Source: Margaritifera margaritifera (Eukaryota; Mollusca; Bivalvia; Unionida; Margaritiferidae). Taken from it: a stretch of 64,000 nt of DNA. The notes under the pieces are model-generated. The model did not search any database. It was not told the origin of the DNA and saw only the letters and a list, made by a program, of their open reading frames with translations. A program made the position numbers and the translations under genes. The first letter of the stretch is position 1. Each line of letters opens with the position of its first letter. The DNA lies in NCBI GenBank assembly GCA_029931535.1, contig JAQPZY010001625.1, positions 5,582,501-5,646,500 on the forward strand, in the 5' to 3' direction. Below are positions 30,511 through 42,628 of this stretch, one piece after another.

Positions 30511-31752
30511 TATTTCCTCGAACGCTGTTTGTATTCATGAATATCGGCATCAGAAGATTAAGCATCTATGTAACATTGATCAATGTAAATACATGTATTG
30601 TGCTAAAACATGGCAACAATTAATGGTCTCCAGTGGCATACCAGATCACTGTCATTTTTTTGTCAGGAAAAAAATATTTCGCTACAGTTTGATTAAAATA
30701 TATACTTAGGAAAGGAAAGAATTGAGTACTTTTTGCCCTCATTATTTTAGCAGTCACTTTAGTTGTTTTACAACAGTCACATTGATTAATTCTAATACTA
30801 ATACCGGTATTATGTATCATCTGTTGTAAAATTAGAAACGTAAACAAATCCGATAACCTTTGTGTACATAATGTTTTTGAAGTAAAACACTAATGTCAAA
30901 CAAACGCTAATAATGGATGTATATACATTGGTCAAGTGTAATATTTTAAGTACAACGATTGTCATTTTTACACATCCCTTATTAAGTTGCAATAATCTGA
31001 CAGATGCTGATACATCAAAGAATTTGATATACAATTACGTACCTAATTTTGTTGAATCCTTATATTTGTACTGCTAAACGTTGCTAAAGTATTACATATA
31101 GTTAGTTCTTCATGGGAGTCACCATATTATTTGCGTCGTATAGAACCAGACGCTGTCAGATTGTTTGATTAGCACGACGTCACACACACATTAAGTAAAA
31201 TCCGCATTGCATATTTCTTCGATGTGTATCGACGAATCTTGATCCAGAATGTTCTTATGTATAAAATAATAAACAATGAAATCCTAACACTTTATATTGA
31301 ACAATATTTATATTCCCATACAAAATCAGTAGTATCAATAGATTTTCATTAAAGTTGAGAAGTTACTTTCTATTCTTGTTGAGAAATATTTTGTAAATAA
31401 CTGATAGATTATATTGTATACATGACTTAGGTTCCGCTCTAAAGTTATTAGGTACTTCTAAACGCGGGACAGGTATAAGGTGAAGCTGTGTGCATTGCAA
31501 CAAGCACGATGGAGAGAAATTGTGGCATACCTCTATGCTACTTTCATGTACTGTGACTGAAATTCTTTTATATGTGGTATTAGAGAAACAACGTACTGCC
31601 TAAAGCAGACAGCAAATCGAAATGGCTGTTTCTATAGGCTCGATAAATGAACTTGAATAGTCCAAAGTACACTAATTTTAGCAGTTATTAAAATCGGGAA
31701 AATGACTTTTGCCAGAGTAGACAATACTAACTTCTGAAAGTACAATCAATGA

Positions 31753-31820
<68 letters not shown>

Positions 31821-33020
31821 TGTTGTTGTCTTATGGAACGAACAGTAATTGATGGCACGAGTGGTTTCTAAATTGCACTCATCCCAAGGGACAAGCGCTT
31901 CAGATTCTAAAATTTTTTTCTCACCTTGGAGTACTTGTTATTAATGTGTATATATTGGAGATATATATGCATACATGGTTTCAGCGGCCTTACTTGCTTA
32001 ATTTGAAGGAATAGAACGACAAGAAAATATTCATTTTTGGATAGTTTATATCATTTTGGTCATGTTTTATTCTACTGTAACACGCACAGGGGTTCCTCTA
32101 CCGAGCGAATCAAACATCTGCGTAAGGTTGGGCTGGAAGTTCCTTGTTTTCCCCTATTTCCAAGGACTTCCCGACAACATTCGTTGTCAACTGGAAGTTC
32201 TCGTAACGCGCCAAGACTAGAAACAATTTTTCTCACATCAATAAATAAATGGCTACAATATCACAACTACAACTTCACATTTGCATGGCTTTTCCTTGTA
32301 GCATGCCGTGGCATGAAGCACACATAACACAATTCAAACACCTAATGCAGGGAACTGCATCAATAGAATCTTGTCTCTATTTTATTTTACTAAAATTTTA
32401 CTTTTCATTATTAATCAATTATGGACTACCAAACCTGTATATACTCTATTGTATCTGAACCCATTTTTAGACTGGTTCATTGCTGTTTTTGTGCTAGTCT
32501 GACCCCATCTCAAACTACGAAACCAGTCCATGCCACTGCAAAGTCTCTTAAAAACTCTAAGTATGACGTCTGTTCCTAGAAATTGTCTAATTACTCGGAC
32601 TGGGAAATATTTTCCCAACACCGACTTCCCATAATCAAACAACTAATCACTAAAATCTAACGAACCTATAAATGGAGATGTAAATACAAATGGAACATAC
32701 CCAAATTTATTACACTACTATACTGGATCGAAATACACTATCACCAGAGAAAGTATTACAGTTATCGATGCATCGATGATATTGAACCACGTTTACTAAG
32801 TAATAGTGTAAAAAGTGAGAGGAAACTGGACTCAGACCACAATTATTTTCCCTATATAGTATATTTGTTTGTCAGTACCAAAATTTCCAGTGTGTCCAAA
32901 TCCTAATAAATCATATATGAATCTAAAGTATATTCAAAGATGAACTCAGAGTGAAGTTCTTGTTATAGGCTAACCGGCATTTTTTGAGAGGTTGGACTGT
33001 AAACAAAACAACGTGCAATG
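30511..33020. other. Intergenic sequence with a long (TA)n
   Basis: A (TA)n run of about 58 bp lies at 31758-31816. Frames up to 96 codons (32037-32327, 32415-32642 and others) show no recognised domain. No RNA gene seen. Confidence 0.5.
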
Positions 33021-33260
33021 GGTCACAGATTTTACTTCCGGGTACGTATCAATGCATGATTACTCACTGTGCACTGTCGCCAAATTACGCTCAGACTATC
33101 ACAGCATAATGCTCATATTGTAAAGAATAAACAATTTTCTTTAAATCAATACCAAGAATACCTGAAAGCCAAGGATCAACACCAAGAAAGGTGAGGAATA
33201 ATACTCTAAAATTGATTGGGACCACATTCTTGGATACTGACCCGGAAGTAATAATTGTGA
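33021..33260. mobile_element. ~240-bp MITE-like foldback
   Basis: GGTCACAGATTTTACTTCCG at the left mirrors CCCGGAAGTAATAATTGTGA at the right; the shared arm is TTACTTCCGGGT with a TCACA-type outer part. The interior is non-coding. No convincing target duplication seen. Confidence 0.45.
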
Positions 33261-33413
33261 TACGAACGAGTCCAACTCAGACTAGACCAACAAGTTCTTG
33301 TTTGCCACTTTTGATTATTTTCTGACGTTATTTGCCGTGGCGGACAACAACTGTACTAGGGCAAATTAAATGGCAGACGGTCCGCCCTGTGAAAAATCTG
33401 TACTTGGATAGTC

Positions 33414-33483
33414 TGAGTTACCTCTGACCTTTCCCACCATATGTTAGATATTTGGACAGTAATGATGGGGTGGGAAGTCAGAT
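33414..33483 (-). pseudogene. Small fragment related to the coding-like exon at 22589-23149
   Basis: The phrase 'cctctgacctttcccacc...ttagatatttggacagt' nearly matches 22670-22710. On the minus strand it reads LTSHPIITVQISN then WWERSEVTQT, against LTSQPNITVQISN and GWERSEETGT in the larger exon. It is only about 23 codons long. Either it is a dispersed copy of one exon part or both come from a repeat that once encoded this segment. Confidence 0.5.
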
Positions 33484-33929
33484 GGCATTTGAGTTGGAAA
33501 GTTGGAATTCGAGAACACAGAGTGGTAGCGGTATAAGGTAGTCACTTTAAGCATGGGCTTCCGTAACTAATGTGGTCTTGAATCGAACCTTACGTGCCTG
33601 AAAGCTGTAAGTAGAATATTTATCTTCTTAGACATAAGAATTCGAACGCTGGGACGAGTATGTGTAATTCTAGTCGGTTGGGAGTATAATGTGTAATTCT
33701 CGTCCCAGGGGAAGGCAGCTGCAAATAGACAAATTGTTATTTCTAAAACTTATTAGTACCTGTAAAATTAAGATCCAGTGAATTTATTTATTTATTTACT
33801 TTTAAATCCAACTCATTTTTATTCAGAACATATAAGCGCTTAGAGCTTCTAAAGATTAAGCGCTGTATTAAGTCCTCATTATTATTATATCTTAAAGAGC
33901 AATATCAATAGGAATAAAGTGTCAATAAA

Positions 33930-34590
33930 TATATCTCATACAGAATTACAGTTATGTTGCATAGTGATGTTTTTGTGCCATTAAATATATCTCATACAGT
34001 TATGAGATATTACAGTTATGTTGCATAGTGATGTTTTTGTGTCATTAAATATATCTCATACAGAATTAGTTACGTTGCATAGTGATGTTTTTGTGTCATT
34101 AAATATGTCTCATACAGAATTACACTTACGTTGTATAGTGATGTTTCAGTATTAAATATATCTCATACAGAATTACAGTTACGTTGTATAGTGATGTTTT
34201 TGTGTCATTAAATATATCTCATACAGAATTACAGTTACGTTGTATAGTGATGTTTTTGTGTCATTATATATGTCTCATACATAATTACAGTTACGTTGTA
34301 TAGTGATGTTTTACTATTAATATATCTCATACATAATTACAGTTACTATACTATGTATAGTGATGTTTTAGCATTAAATATATCTCATACAGATGTACAG
34401 TTACGTTGTATAGTGATATTTTAGTATTAAATATATCTCATACAGAATTACAGTTACGTTGTATAGCGATGTTTTTGTATCATTAAATATATCTCATACA
34501 GAATTACAGTTACGTTGTATAGTGATGTTTTAGCATTAAATATATCTCATACAGAATTACACTTACGTTGTATAGTGATGTTTTATTCAT
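33930..34590. repeat. 53-bp satellite, short block in inverted orientation (about 12 units)
   Basis: Units contain CATACAGAATTACAGTTACG then TTGTATAGTGATGTTTTAGT then ATTAAATATATCT; some carry 'tttgtgtcattaa' variants. It is the reverse complement of the longer array at 43985-45260. Confidence 0.9.
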
Positions 34591-34722
34591 ATGCTGATAG
34601 TGATATGTGGAAGAGACTTTGGAGATCAATTTGGTGTGAGTTTTAATCAACCTTTTCGTGAAATAAATCATTGTCCTGGAAGAGAAATTATTTAAGATTG
34701 AAATATCGAGGCAGCTTGACTT

Positions 34723-35055
34723 ATGAACTGTGCACATGAATCCTTTCTAACCGAGCACCCTTCATCTTACAGACTGATCAACTGTGCACATGAGTCCTTT
34801 GTAACTGAACACTCTTCATCTTGCAGACTGATCAATTGTGCACATGAGTCCTTTGTAACTGAACACTCTTCATCTTGCAGACTGATCAACTGTGCACATG
34901 AATCCTTTCTAACTGAACACTCTTCATCTTGCAGACTGATCAATTGTGAACATGAGTCCTTTGTAACTGAACACTCTTCATCTTGCAGACTGATCAATTG
35001 TGCACATGAGTCCTTTGTAACTGAACACTCTTCATCTTGCAGACTGATCAACTGT
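34723..35055. repeat. 54-bp minisatellite, about six units, open on both strands
   Basis: The unit is AACTGTGCACATGAGTCCTT then TGTAACTGAACACTCTTCAT then CTTGCAGACTGATC. Because 54 is a multiple of three, 18-residue repeats are open on the plus strand (132 codons, 34723-35121) and the minus strand (94 codons). The array is absent from the right arm of the inverted repeat, so it expanded or inserted after the arms formed. I do not regard either frame as a gene. Confidence 0.85.
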
Positions 35056-35077
35056 CACATCATCCCAAATCAAGACC

Positions 35078-35215
35078 AATTAGAGGTATTTTATTGGTTT
35101 GTTAATTTGAAGACCAATTAGAGGTATTTTATTGGTTTGTTAATTTGAAGACCAATTAGAGGTATTTCATTGGTTTGTTAATTTGAAGATCAATTAGAGG
35201 CATCTTATTGGTTCG
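35078..35215. repeat. 38-bp tandem repeat, about four units
   Basis: The unit is AAGACCAATTAGAGGTATTT then TATTGGTTTGTTAATTTG. Counterparts with different spacers lie at 43690-43905 in the right arm. Confidence 0.85.
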
Positions 35216-35451
35216 TCTAAAAAGGTAATTTACTTGAACGTATCTCTGTAGGTCCGGTCAACAATACAATTCTAAAGTGGCACCGTTCTTGTATTTGGAG
35301 AAACATGTGTCATACAAGGTATCATACTATCTATTTCAATGTGCTTCTTTGCTTCATTACAACAAATCATAAATTTCTAAGGAAGATTATTTTAATACGG
35401 GCTGTGGAAAAGGTCTAAATAAATTGAATATTTTCACCTATCGGAAATTGG

Positions 35452-35680
35452 GCCGTTATTCACGAAACTCCTAAATTTGAGTGCACACTCAATCTAAAAT
35501 TTTGTTAGTTTACAATATATAAATTAATTGAAATACAAGACATTTCAAAGTAGCAATACATTTAGATACAAATGTATGTTAAATATCAATAGTTTATTTT
35601 GTAACTACATAGCAAACATAAGGCAAAGGTAATGATAAGCGGGGGTGAGCAATCAAATTTAGGAGTTTCGTGAATACTGG
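35452..35680. mobile_element. ~229-bp MITE
   Basis: The left end TTATTCACGAAACTCCTAAA mirrors the right end TTTAGGAGTTTCGTGAATAC, giving terminal inverted repeats of about 30 bp. The right arm of the large inverted repeat retains only one end (43437 onwards), as if the other half was deleted. LINE coding sequence starts almost immediately to the right. Confidence 0.7.
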
Positions 35681-35684
35681 TCCT

Positions 35685-36141
35685 GCGAATCCGAACCCTT
35701 CAAATATTACAATGGATACTTTTGAAATATGCTTTAAAGCTGTAAACAATTCTAATGACCACTTTTTTATACCAGATGAAGATGTTTTACACTGTAATGA
35801 AAGATATGTAAAAGGAAAGTTTAATGTCATGTTTAATGAACTAAATAAATATATTTCCTTTCAAGAGGTAGAAAAGACTTTCCATCAAATAAAATTAGGC
35901 CGCAGTGCTGGCCCAGATACGATTACTAATGAGTTTCTTAACCATGGTAAAGATATACTTTTAAATACATTCTGTAATTTATTTTGTGCTGTATTTCAAA
36001 GTGGTCACTTTCCAGAAATGTGGTCCCAAGGTCAAGTTATACCATTGCATAAAAAGGCAATTTAGATGATGTTAATAATTATAGAGGTATAACGCTTCTT
36101 AGTTGCATATGTAAATTATTCGCACGTATATTTAATAATAG
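35685..36141 (+). pseudogene. LINE reverse transcriptase, 5' part (before solo LTR)
   Basis: The plus-strand frame runs to a stop at 36065 and then on in shifted frames. It contains the RT N-terminal blocks: ISFQEVEKTFHQIKLGRSAG then PDTITNEFLNHG, then FQSGHFPEMWSQGQVIPLHK and NNYRGITLLSCICKLFARIF. The endonuclease is missing, so the copy is 5'-truncated. It stops at 36141, where a solo LTR begins, and resumes at 36964. Confidence 0.8.
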
Positions 36142-36963
36142 TGTTACGGAATTATGTATCATCTTTTAAATTATAATATAGTTTTATTTGGTTTATGACC
36201 TTTGTATTATAATTTATATTATTCTTTTAGTAGCCAAAGCTATTATTGAGTACATGAGTCATTGTTTCTGTCCAAGGAAATCAATAATTATGTGGGTCAA
36301 CTTAACACAACATGGAGGTCACGTGAGTAGCGCGTGGTGAAATGAATCATTTTTCGTGACCTGATTCACATCACTCAGAATGTGTTTACTTGTAAGAATT
36401 TAAATCGCAGATTGGATTTTATATTTGTTCTACGCAGTATGGATACTATACAACTAGGATTTACACCAGTGTGAGGTATTCTTCACGATTACTTCAGCTC
36501 GCAAAAGTCATAGAGGAATTTGTGTATTGTTTGAGATAGTCAGCTTGTGAACTCTTATTTCTAACTATTACTTTTGGAATTATGTACTATTGGTCGAAGA
36601 TCTGAACGTTATTTAACTCCGTTGGAATTAACGGAAACATTTCAAGAACTTTTAAGATATTCTACGTGCACAGGAGTTTACCTAGAATTAATAACGTTTG
36701 GATTTAGAACTGATTCTTGTTAGCACATAAGCACATTAGTGTTCTCATTCGGAATACCTTTGGACAGTTTCCGGATTAGTGAATTCTATAGAACAATTTA
36801 GGACTTTTTAAGGAATTTCTAAACTGTAAGTTATTTTTAATTCTTTCACTCTGTTTGTTTTAAATATTTTATATTTTAGGAAAATAAATTTGTATTTTAG
36901 AAATTGTGAAAGCTTGTTGGAGTCTTTCTTTCTTTTGTTACATTCAAACCCCTAGTCGTAACA
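36142..36963 (+). mobile_element. Solo LTR of a second Gmr1-like family (822 bp)
   Basis: Starts TGTTACGG and ends GTCGTAACA. The last 80 bp resemble the end of the Gmr1-like LTR at 24-30 kb (AATAAA, 'cttgttgg', 'ctttctttcttttgttaca', then GTCGTAACA), while the rest differs, so it is a related family. It interrupts a LINE reading frame cleanly between the FARIFNN and LTDWAGN phrases. A perfect target duplication is not visible (ATAG left, AGAG right). It remains after recombination between two LTRs. Confidence 0.75.
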
Positions 36964-38152
36964 AGAGACTTACTGACTGGGCAGGAAACAGTCATGTCTT
37001 TATTGAAGCACAAAGAGGATTTAGAAAAAGGCACGAATATGGTTGACAATATTTGTATTTTACATGGGCTTGACTCACATATTATTAATCAAGGTAAAAA
37101 ATTGTTTTGTGCTTTATTGATTTCACCAAAGCGTTTGATTACATAGTAGGGATAAGGTATGGTATAAATTAATAAAGCTTGGTTTAAGGGGAAATATTCT
37201 AGATATAATCAAATCAATGTACAGCAATGTAAAGTCAAGAGTTAAATATGATAATATGTTAAGTGATAAATTCTCTTATATTCTTGGTGTCCGGTAGGGT
37301 GAATGTTTATCACCATTTCTTTTTTCATCATTTGTAAATGATTTGGAGGAAGAGTTCGCCATGCATGGTATTGAAGGTATAGATATTGGCATGTTACACC
37401 TTTTTATTCTTTTGACATTATCATCTTTTCAGGTTCGCACGAAGGCTTTCAGGCCGGGCTGAATTATTGGAAACATTATTATGCTAAGTGGAAACTTTTG
37501 GTTAACACCTCAAAAACAAAGGTTATGATTTTTAGAAAAGGTGGTACTTTACCTAGAAATATGGAATTCACTTACTAATGAAGAACTAGAAATTTAAAAT
37601 AAGTTTACTTATCTTGGACTTGTTATGACGTCTGATGGTTTCTTTACCAAAGCACAGATAACATTGTCAGAGCAAGCTAAAAAAGAGATATTTTGACTTG
37701 AAACATACCTTTATAAATTTCTATCCTTAAAAACAAGCCATGTCATGAATCTTTTTGACAAACTGATATCTTAAGTTACTGTTGCCAACTTTGGGGATTT
37801 ATTGATGCTAAATGCATTGAAAGAGTGAAGTATTGGTTTAAGATATCATACGCAAAGGAGGACAACTGTAAAAAAATATATATGCCAAATGATGTTGAAC
37901 GATTTAGAAGCTGTACCCAATAAAGTAAATTGGGCATATTTAATTAAAGATTTATTGTCAATATTAGGATTCTATAAAGTTTGGGTTAATCGAGGGGTCG
38001 GTAACACTGACATATTTTTACAGTTATTTAAATTAAGGCTATCGGACAATTTTATCCAAAGCTGGATGGATCGTCTTAAGAACAGTAGTCGAACATTATT
38101 TTATGTAAATAATATCACCAGAGCTGACAATGTGGTTTTCCTTTGTGCATAA
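36964..38152 (+). pseudogene. LINE reverse transcriptase, 3' part (after solo LTR)
   Basis: Broken frames continue the RT: QRGFRK then ALIDFTKAFDYI (first catalytic Asp block), a KLGLRGNILDIIKSMYSNVK phrase, GECLSPFLFSSFVNDLEEE, then degraded sequence where the ADD box should be (about 37415-37435), then WKLLVNTSKTKVMIFRKGG, FTYLGLVMTSDGFF and LFKLRLSDNFIQSW near the C-terminus. Multiple stops. It lacks the final C-terminal part and a tail. The family is a mollusc-type LINE with a C-terminal domain; the exact clade is uncertain. Confidence 0.75.
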
Positions 38153-38189
38153 TAAGTCTAGTGTACTTTCCCTAATTTACTTCAAACGA

Positions 38190-38750
38190 CATAGGTAGAC
38201 TACACTTGGGTAGAGCCAGCTCCCTATTGATTCTGAGGCCCAGGTGAAAGGTCAAGGTCACTGAAGCTGGTCTTGTATTTATTTAAATTTCCCCTCGATA
38301 AGTTATGTTTCTAAAGATCCAGTTTTTACCAAACTTCATGGGTAATCTACACTTGGGCAGAATCATATCTCTGTTGCTTCTTGCGTCTGGAGGTCAAATT
38401 CACTGGAGCTGATCTTGTAACTGTTTTGTTTTCCTCTCGACAAGAATATTTTAAAACTGGATCCAGTTTTCATCAAACTTCATAAATAGTCTACACTTGA
38501 ACAGAAGCACCTACCTACTGATTCTCGGGCCCAGAGGAGCTAACATTGTGTCATTTGGGGTTATTTATGATAAGTCCACGTTCCATAAGTTTCCCGCACC
38601 CATTTTTATCAACTTCATTGTTACATTACACTTGAAGAAGGGCAGCTCCCTACTGGGTCTGCGTTCAAAAGATCAAAGGTCAAGGCCAATGAAATTGCAT
38701 TCTTTTTTAAAATATCCGTGCTAGGGTTCAGGAACCCTGGGCACACTGTC
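38190..38750. repeat. ~145-bp imperfect tandem repeat with AAGGTCAAGGTCA
   Basis: 'ctacacttgggcagaagcacctccctactgattctg' recurs near 38200, 38347, 38490 and 38628, followed by phrases such as AAAGGTCAAGGTCACTGAAG. About four units. Confidence 0.7.
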
Positions 38751-38790
38751 TTACGATAAATACAGTATACACTACACGTAAACATTCTGA

Positions 38791-38834
<44 letters not shown>

Positions 38835-39679
38835 AAGAGAGAGAATTTAAGACTATATATATTTCTATTACTTTAAAGTCCTTATTACTTCTCTAACATG
38901 GCTTACAAAAAAACGTAAATGTATGTCAATTGTTGAAAACAGATGAACTCTGAATAACTTGTTCATATAAATATATGGAATACATATACAATTTATCAAA
39001 GTGGGAATTATATAAATGACATGCATGAAAGCCAATTCTCTCGAGATGTATCTCATCTGTTTTTCATTATCGGCAAATATTTTTCTGTTTTGTAAACTCT
39101 TTTCATATATTTTTGTGAAGTTTTGAAAGAGAGGTAAATTTTCCACATGACTTATTTTGTATATAAACAATTTACCTTGCAACAAAATTTGTTGCAAAAT
39201 TCTGTTTTACCTCTTTATTTTCACCTAAGGTGATCATTTCGGCAGTGAAATTAAGATTTTAAATGAAGATAATGTATTATCTGGTTCCAGCGTTTGTAAC
39301 GATATGCATTTAACGAAATAATATTTTCTTTGACAAGCCTGGGTTGCCAACTTTGTAAATTACTTGAAAATTTGGGTTGGGTGCTGTAGGGTGGGTCTCA
39401 TCAGAGAAAATTTGGTTTCATTAAATAAATTAACCAAACTGTTATTTAAATGAGGGATGGGTCTAATGTGAAGAATTACGGTAAACATAACAGCTTTAGT
39501 GTGAAACCCATTGCTGTAACTCCATTCTCATTAACTCTACAGAATGTCATGTATGAAGCGTTATTTGTGGGCAGTTGCGTGCTGTCTATTCTAACGTCCG
39601 TCTGTCATACTGACCTTGTAAACAAGAATTATAAAACAAATTAACACTCCAAACAAGACTAAATGTCATATTTAGAAAC
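38751..39679. other. Intergenic sequence with (GT)n
   Basis: A (GT)n run lies at 38793-38831, followed by a GA-rich patch. A minus-strand frame of 109 codons (38868-39197) shows no recognised domain. Confidence 0.5.
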
Positions 39680-39908
39680 CTGAGAGAGTTTCAACTTGAC
39701 TAAATCCCGGTGAATGTGACCTCACTTTCAAGGTCACAAGGTTATACTTTGTGTTTTGTAAAGGACGAAAACTTTTAAGCAAGACCTCTTAAATGCATTT
39801 TGATAACAACGTATCAAAATTTGAATGCAGATACCGGCGGGTGGAGGGTGAAGGAGGAAATAACTTATTAGCTATTGAGGATCACAAGCACATTCCGTAA
39901 GTTGGAGT

Positions 39909-40001
<93 letters not shown>

Positions 40002-40011
40002 ACTATTATCT

Positions 40012-40110
40012 TACAGGTTAGAGAATGTGTTTAATTCGTCCCCTACCGAGACTCGAACTCAGGTCCGCGTGTTACGGCAACAATCGCCTTGCCTGCACGC
40101 ACGAACCCCA
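40012..40110 (-). repeat. tRNA-derived SINE-like head
   Basis: On the minus strand, GAGTTCGAGTCTC matches the pol III B box, preceded by about 45 nt in which an A box is only weakly visible. The (TA)n run on its downstream side (39914-39998) may be its tail. Confidence 0.5.
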
Positions 40111-40281
40111 ATACTCCCTCGACCATGCACACATCCCCCAAAAAGGATGGAACATAGTTGCTGGTATAAGTATTCGCACGTAGCAGACACACCCGCATGA
40201 CGACCCAGCAATTAACTCTCATCTACTTCACAGCCACTCCGGACAGAAATCAAGGCATATATAAATTAATACAGATAGGGT

Positions 40282-40484
40282 CAAATATACACAAGACAGA
40301 CCGAAAAGCGCTATTCCTGGATCCTACATAACGATGCATAGACAGGTAGTTAACGAATTAAAAATATTCTCTAACCTGTATGATAATATTCTTTCTCAAT
40401 ATATAATAATTTCACTCTATATTATCATGCATCCTCACGTAGGATCCAGGATAGTACTTTCCGCTCTGTCTGGTGTATATTGCT
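40282..40484. mobile_element. ~200-bp foldback with ~60-bp arms
   Basis: The stretch CAAATATACACAAGACAGAC...CTGGATCCTAC at 40284-40330 mirrors GTAGGATCCAGG...CTGTCTGGTGTATATTGC at 40439-40483. A second inverted pair overlaps it: 'acaggttagagaatgtgtttaattcgt' (40013-40040) with 'acgaattaaaaatattctctaacctgt' (40353-40380). The two pairs interleave. Confidence 0.6.
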
Positions 40485-40884
40485 GAGAAAGTCCTAAGAC
40501 TTGATTAGATTCTAATGAATGTGACCTCGTTATCAAGGTCATAGGGTCGTAGTTTGTGTTTTGTAAAAGATATCAGCTTGCAAGCAAAATACCTCCAATA
40601 TTGTCTGAGAAAACTTAACCAATTTTGATATACGGATGCTTTGAGTAGGTTTGATAGATTAACATTTGGTGACCTTAATCTAATTTTAAAGGTTACAGCG
40701 GCATTTTTCATGCAGTCAGGGTAGCTGAGGGAGGCCTGCCGAGCTTGTAAGCAAGATATTTGGAAACAATTAAATAGGGCCAGACCTATTTTGATATGTA
40801 TATGCCTTTGGAGAATCCATAGGCCTGATTAGCATCTGGTGACTGTGACCTATTATCGTCACACTCCTAATTATCACACCCCAA

Positions 40885-42202
40885 ACACAAAGAAATATGC
40901 TGAATAAGGGCCATCAACCCCCCCCCCCTTCGCAACTTTTCTTCATATCATGAATATTATCAGTATATTGTTTAAAATTTTCATTTCTGACATAAATTTT
41001 GTGTTCACGTACTGGTTACCATGGAAACGGTGTGTTAAGAAAATATCAAAGAAGATATGCATTTTTTTCATCTTTTCTGTGTTTTCCTCATTGATACTGT
41101 CTATCCATAAATTATTCACTAAATTTAATATAACAATTTTCATTATTTATTAATGGTATAAAGCTGCATACAATAAGGTTTTAACTTGCTAAAAAAATGA
41201 CCCAAAATGGACTCTAGTAGCCCATGCTGAATAAATTTATCTTAGAAATCAGCCTAAAACGATTTTAAACTCCGTTACAAAAATAAGTCAGTCATTCATA
41301 AAATAAAAAAATGTGTCTGAAATATTGTTTAATTGTTGGCTGATATTATTGATAATGAGACCTTTCAAGAGGTTTTCTGAGTTATCTTGTGCGCCGATTT
41401 AACATTTATTTCAAATATAAATTGTTTTTTACACAATATTTCCTTAACTTCTTGGTAATGTAAACACTCACACACACATTCATTTATTCATTCATCTTGT
41501 ATGGGTTTTCATTTCATCCTCCCAAGAACCTGATGTCGCAGAATGACATCAAATATCAAGGGGACGGTGGGAAACACGTCTTTTGCTTTCAAAAACAAAT
41601 CTCTGCTAATTAATTATTGTCCCCCATAAGCCTGTAATTAATCCATTACAATTAGGTATCAAATGAGTTTGATGATTAGTTTGTTTATCACCGTCAAGAA
41701 AAATATGGCCATTGATTGATTTGGATATAAATCTTCATGTCTTGCAAACACTTCGGCATTCAGTTTTTTGTTTGATTTAGACTACATTTGCAGTGAGAAT
41801 TTGTATTAAATAGTTTTTTTATTTTACTTTGGTTGTCAGAACTGCAACGTGTTTCACACAGTTATAATCATCAATCACCACATAATGGAAATCCCATGTG
41901 TTTGTGAACACCAACTTGAACATTTTTTTTTCTTTATCCATTACAGCCAAATTTACTGTAATGCTTGCTTTATGTAGCTCTGAGATTTGTTTTAATATTA
42001 GTAGTTTTGATTGTCATCTAACACAGTCAAGACCCTTGACTGACTCGTGTTAGATACAGTATGTCTGGTGAGCACGCTAGGATTCTTTATCTTGTTTCAC
42101 TTCAGTCATGTTCTTTATTAAACTGTGCTTAAACACTGTCTCAGTTTTATTTTCATTGTCTTAAAATGTTTTCTCAATTTAACAGACTTATATCCCATGT
42201 TT
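40885..42202. other. Intergenic AT-rich sequence
   Basis: Complementary frames of 66-67 codons at 40943-41153 are AT-rich noise. A small hairpin lies near 42016-42053 (TCTAACACAGTCAAGA with CTTGACTGACTCGTGTTAGA). Confidence 0.5.
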
Positions 42203-42628
42203 TGCTTATAACGATGAGCTGCTTGAATTCCAGAAAAGAGATTCAAATATACCTGACAATTCATGAATTGCTTGGCTTATAATGATGAGCTGCTTGAATT
42301 CCAGAAAAGAGATTCAGATATCCTTGACAATTCATGAATTGCTAGGCTTATAACGATGAGCTGCTTGAATTCCAGAAAAGAGATTCAAATATCCCTGACA
42401 ATTCATGAATTGCTTGGCTTATAATGATGAGCTTCTTGAATTCCAGAAAAGAGATTCAAATATCTCTGACAATTCATGAATTGGTTGGCTTATAATGATG
42501 AGCTTCTTGAATTCCAGAAAAGAGATTCAAATATCCCTGACAATTCATGGATTGGTTGGCTTATAATGATGAGCTTCTTGAATTCCAGAAAAGAGATTCA
42601 AATATCTCTGACAATTCATGGATTGGTA
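42203..42628. repeat. 71-bp minisatellite, six units
   Basis: GATGAGCT recurs at 42213, 42284, 42355, 42426, 42497 and 42568, exactly 71 bp apart. The unit reads GCTTGAATTCCAGAAAAGAG then ATTCAAATATCCCTGACAAT then TCATGAATTGCTTGGCTTATAA. 71 is not a multiple of three; overlapping frames of 75-88 codons arise by chance. Confidence 0.9.

Larger units (their letters stand above)
33690..35680. repeat. Large inverted repeat, left arm
   Basis: Read as reverse complement, this arm matches 43437-45985 block by block: the MITE end (35640-35680 with 43437-43478), 'cttccttagaaatttatgatttgtt' (about 35370-35395), 'gacacatgtttctcc' (about 35305), the repeated 'accaattagaggtattttattggttt' units, the 'ttttcgtgaa...tgatagtgatatg' block (34585-34670 with 43920-43995), the 53-bp satellite, and 'cactggatcttaattt' near 33780 with 45638. 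The spacer is about 7.8 kb. The arms differ in satellite copy number and in an extra 54-bp array found only here. Confidence 0.75.
39680..40884. repeat. Dispersed TCAAGGTCA repeat, split by (TA)n, SINE and foldback insertions
   Basis: Units with 'ggtgaatgtgacctcactttcaaggtcac' begin near 39710, 40512, 40668 and 40838. The first and second are separated by younger insertions: a (TA)n run at 39914-39998, a SINE-like head near 40020-40110 and a foldback at 40282-40484. Confidence 0.6.

Noticed and set aside
36142..36963. Clean 4-5 bp target duplication for the solo LTR
   Set aside because: Left flank ATAG and right flank AGAG do not match; I report the LTR without a duplication.
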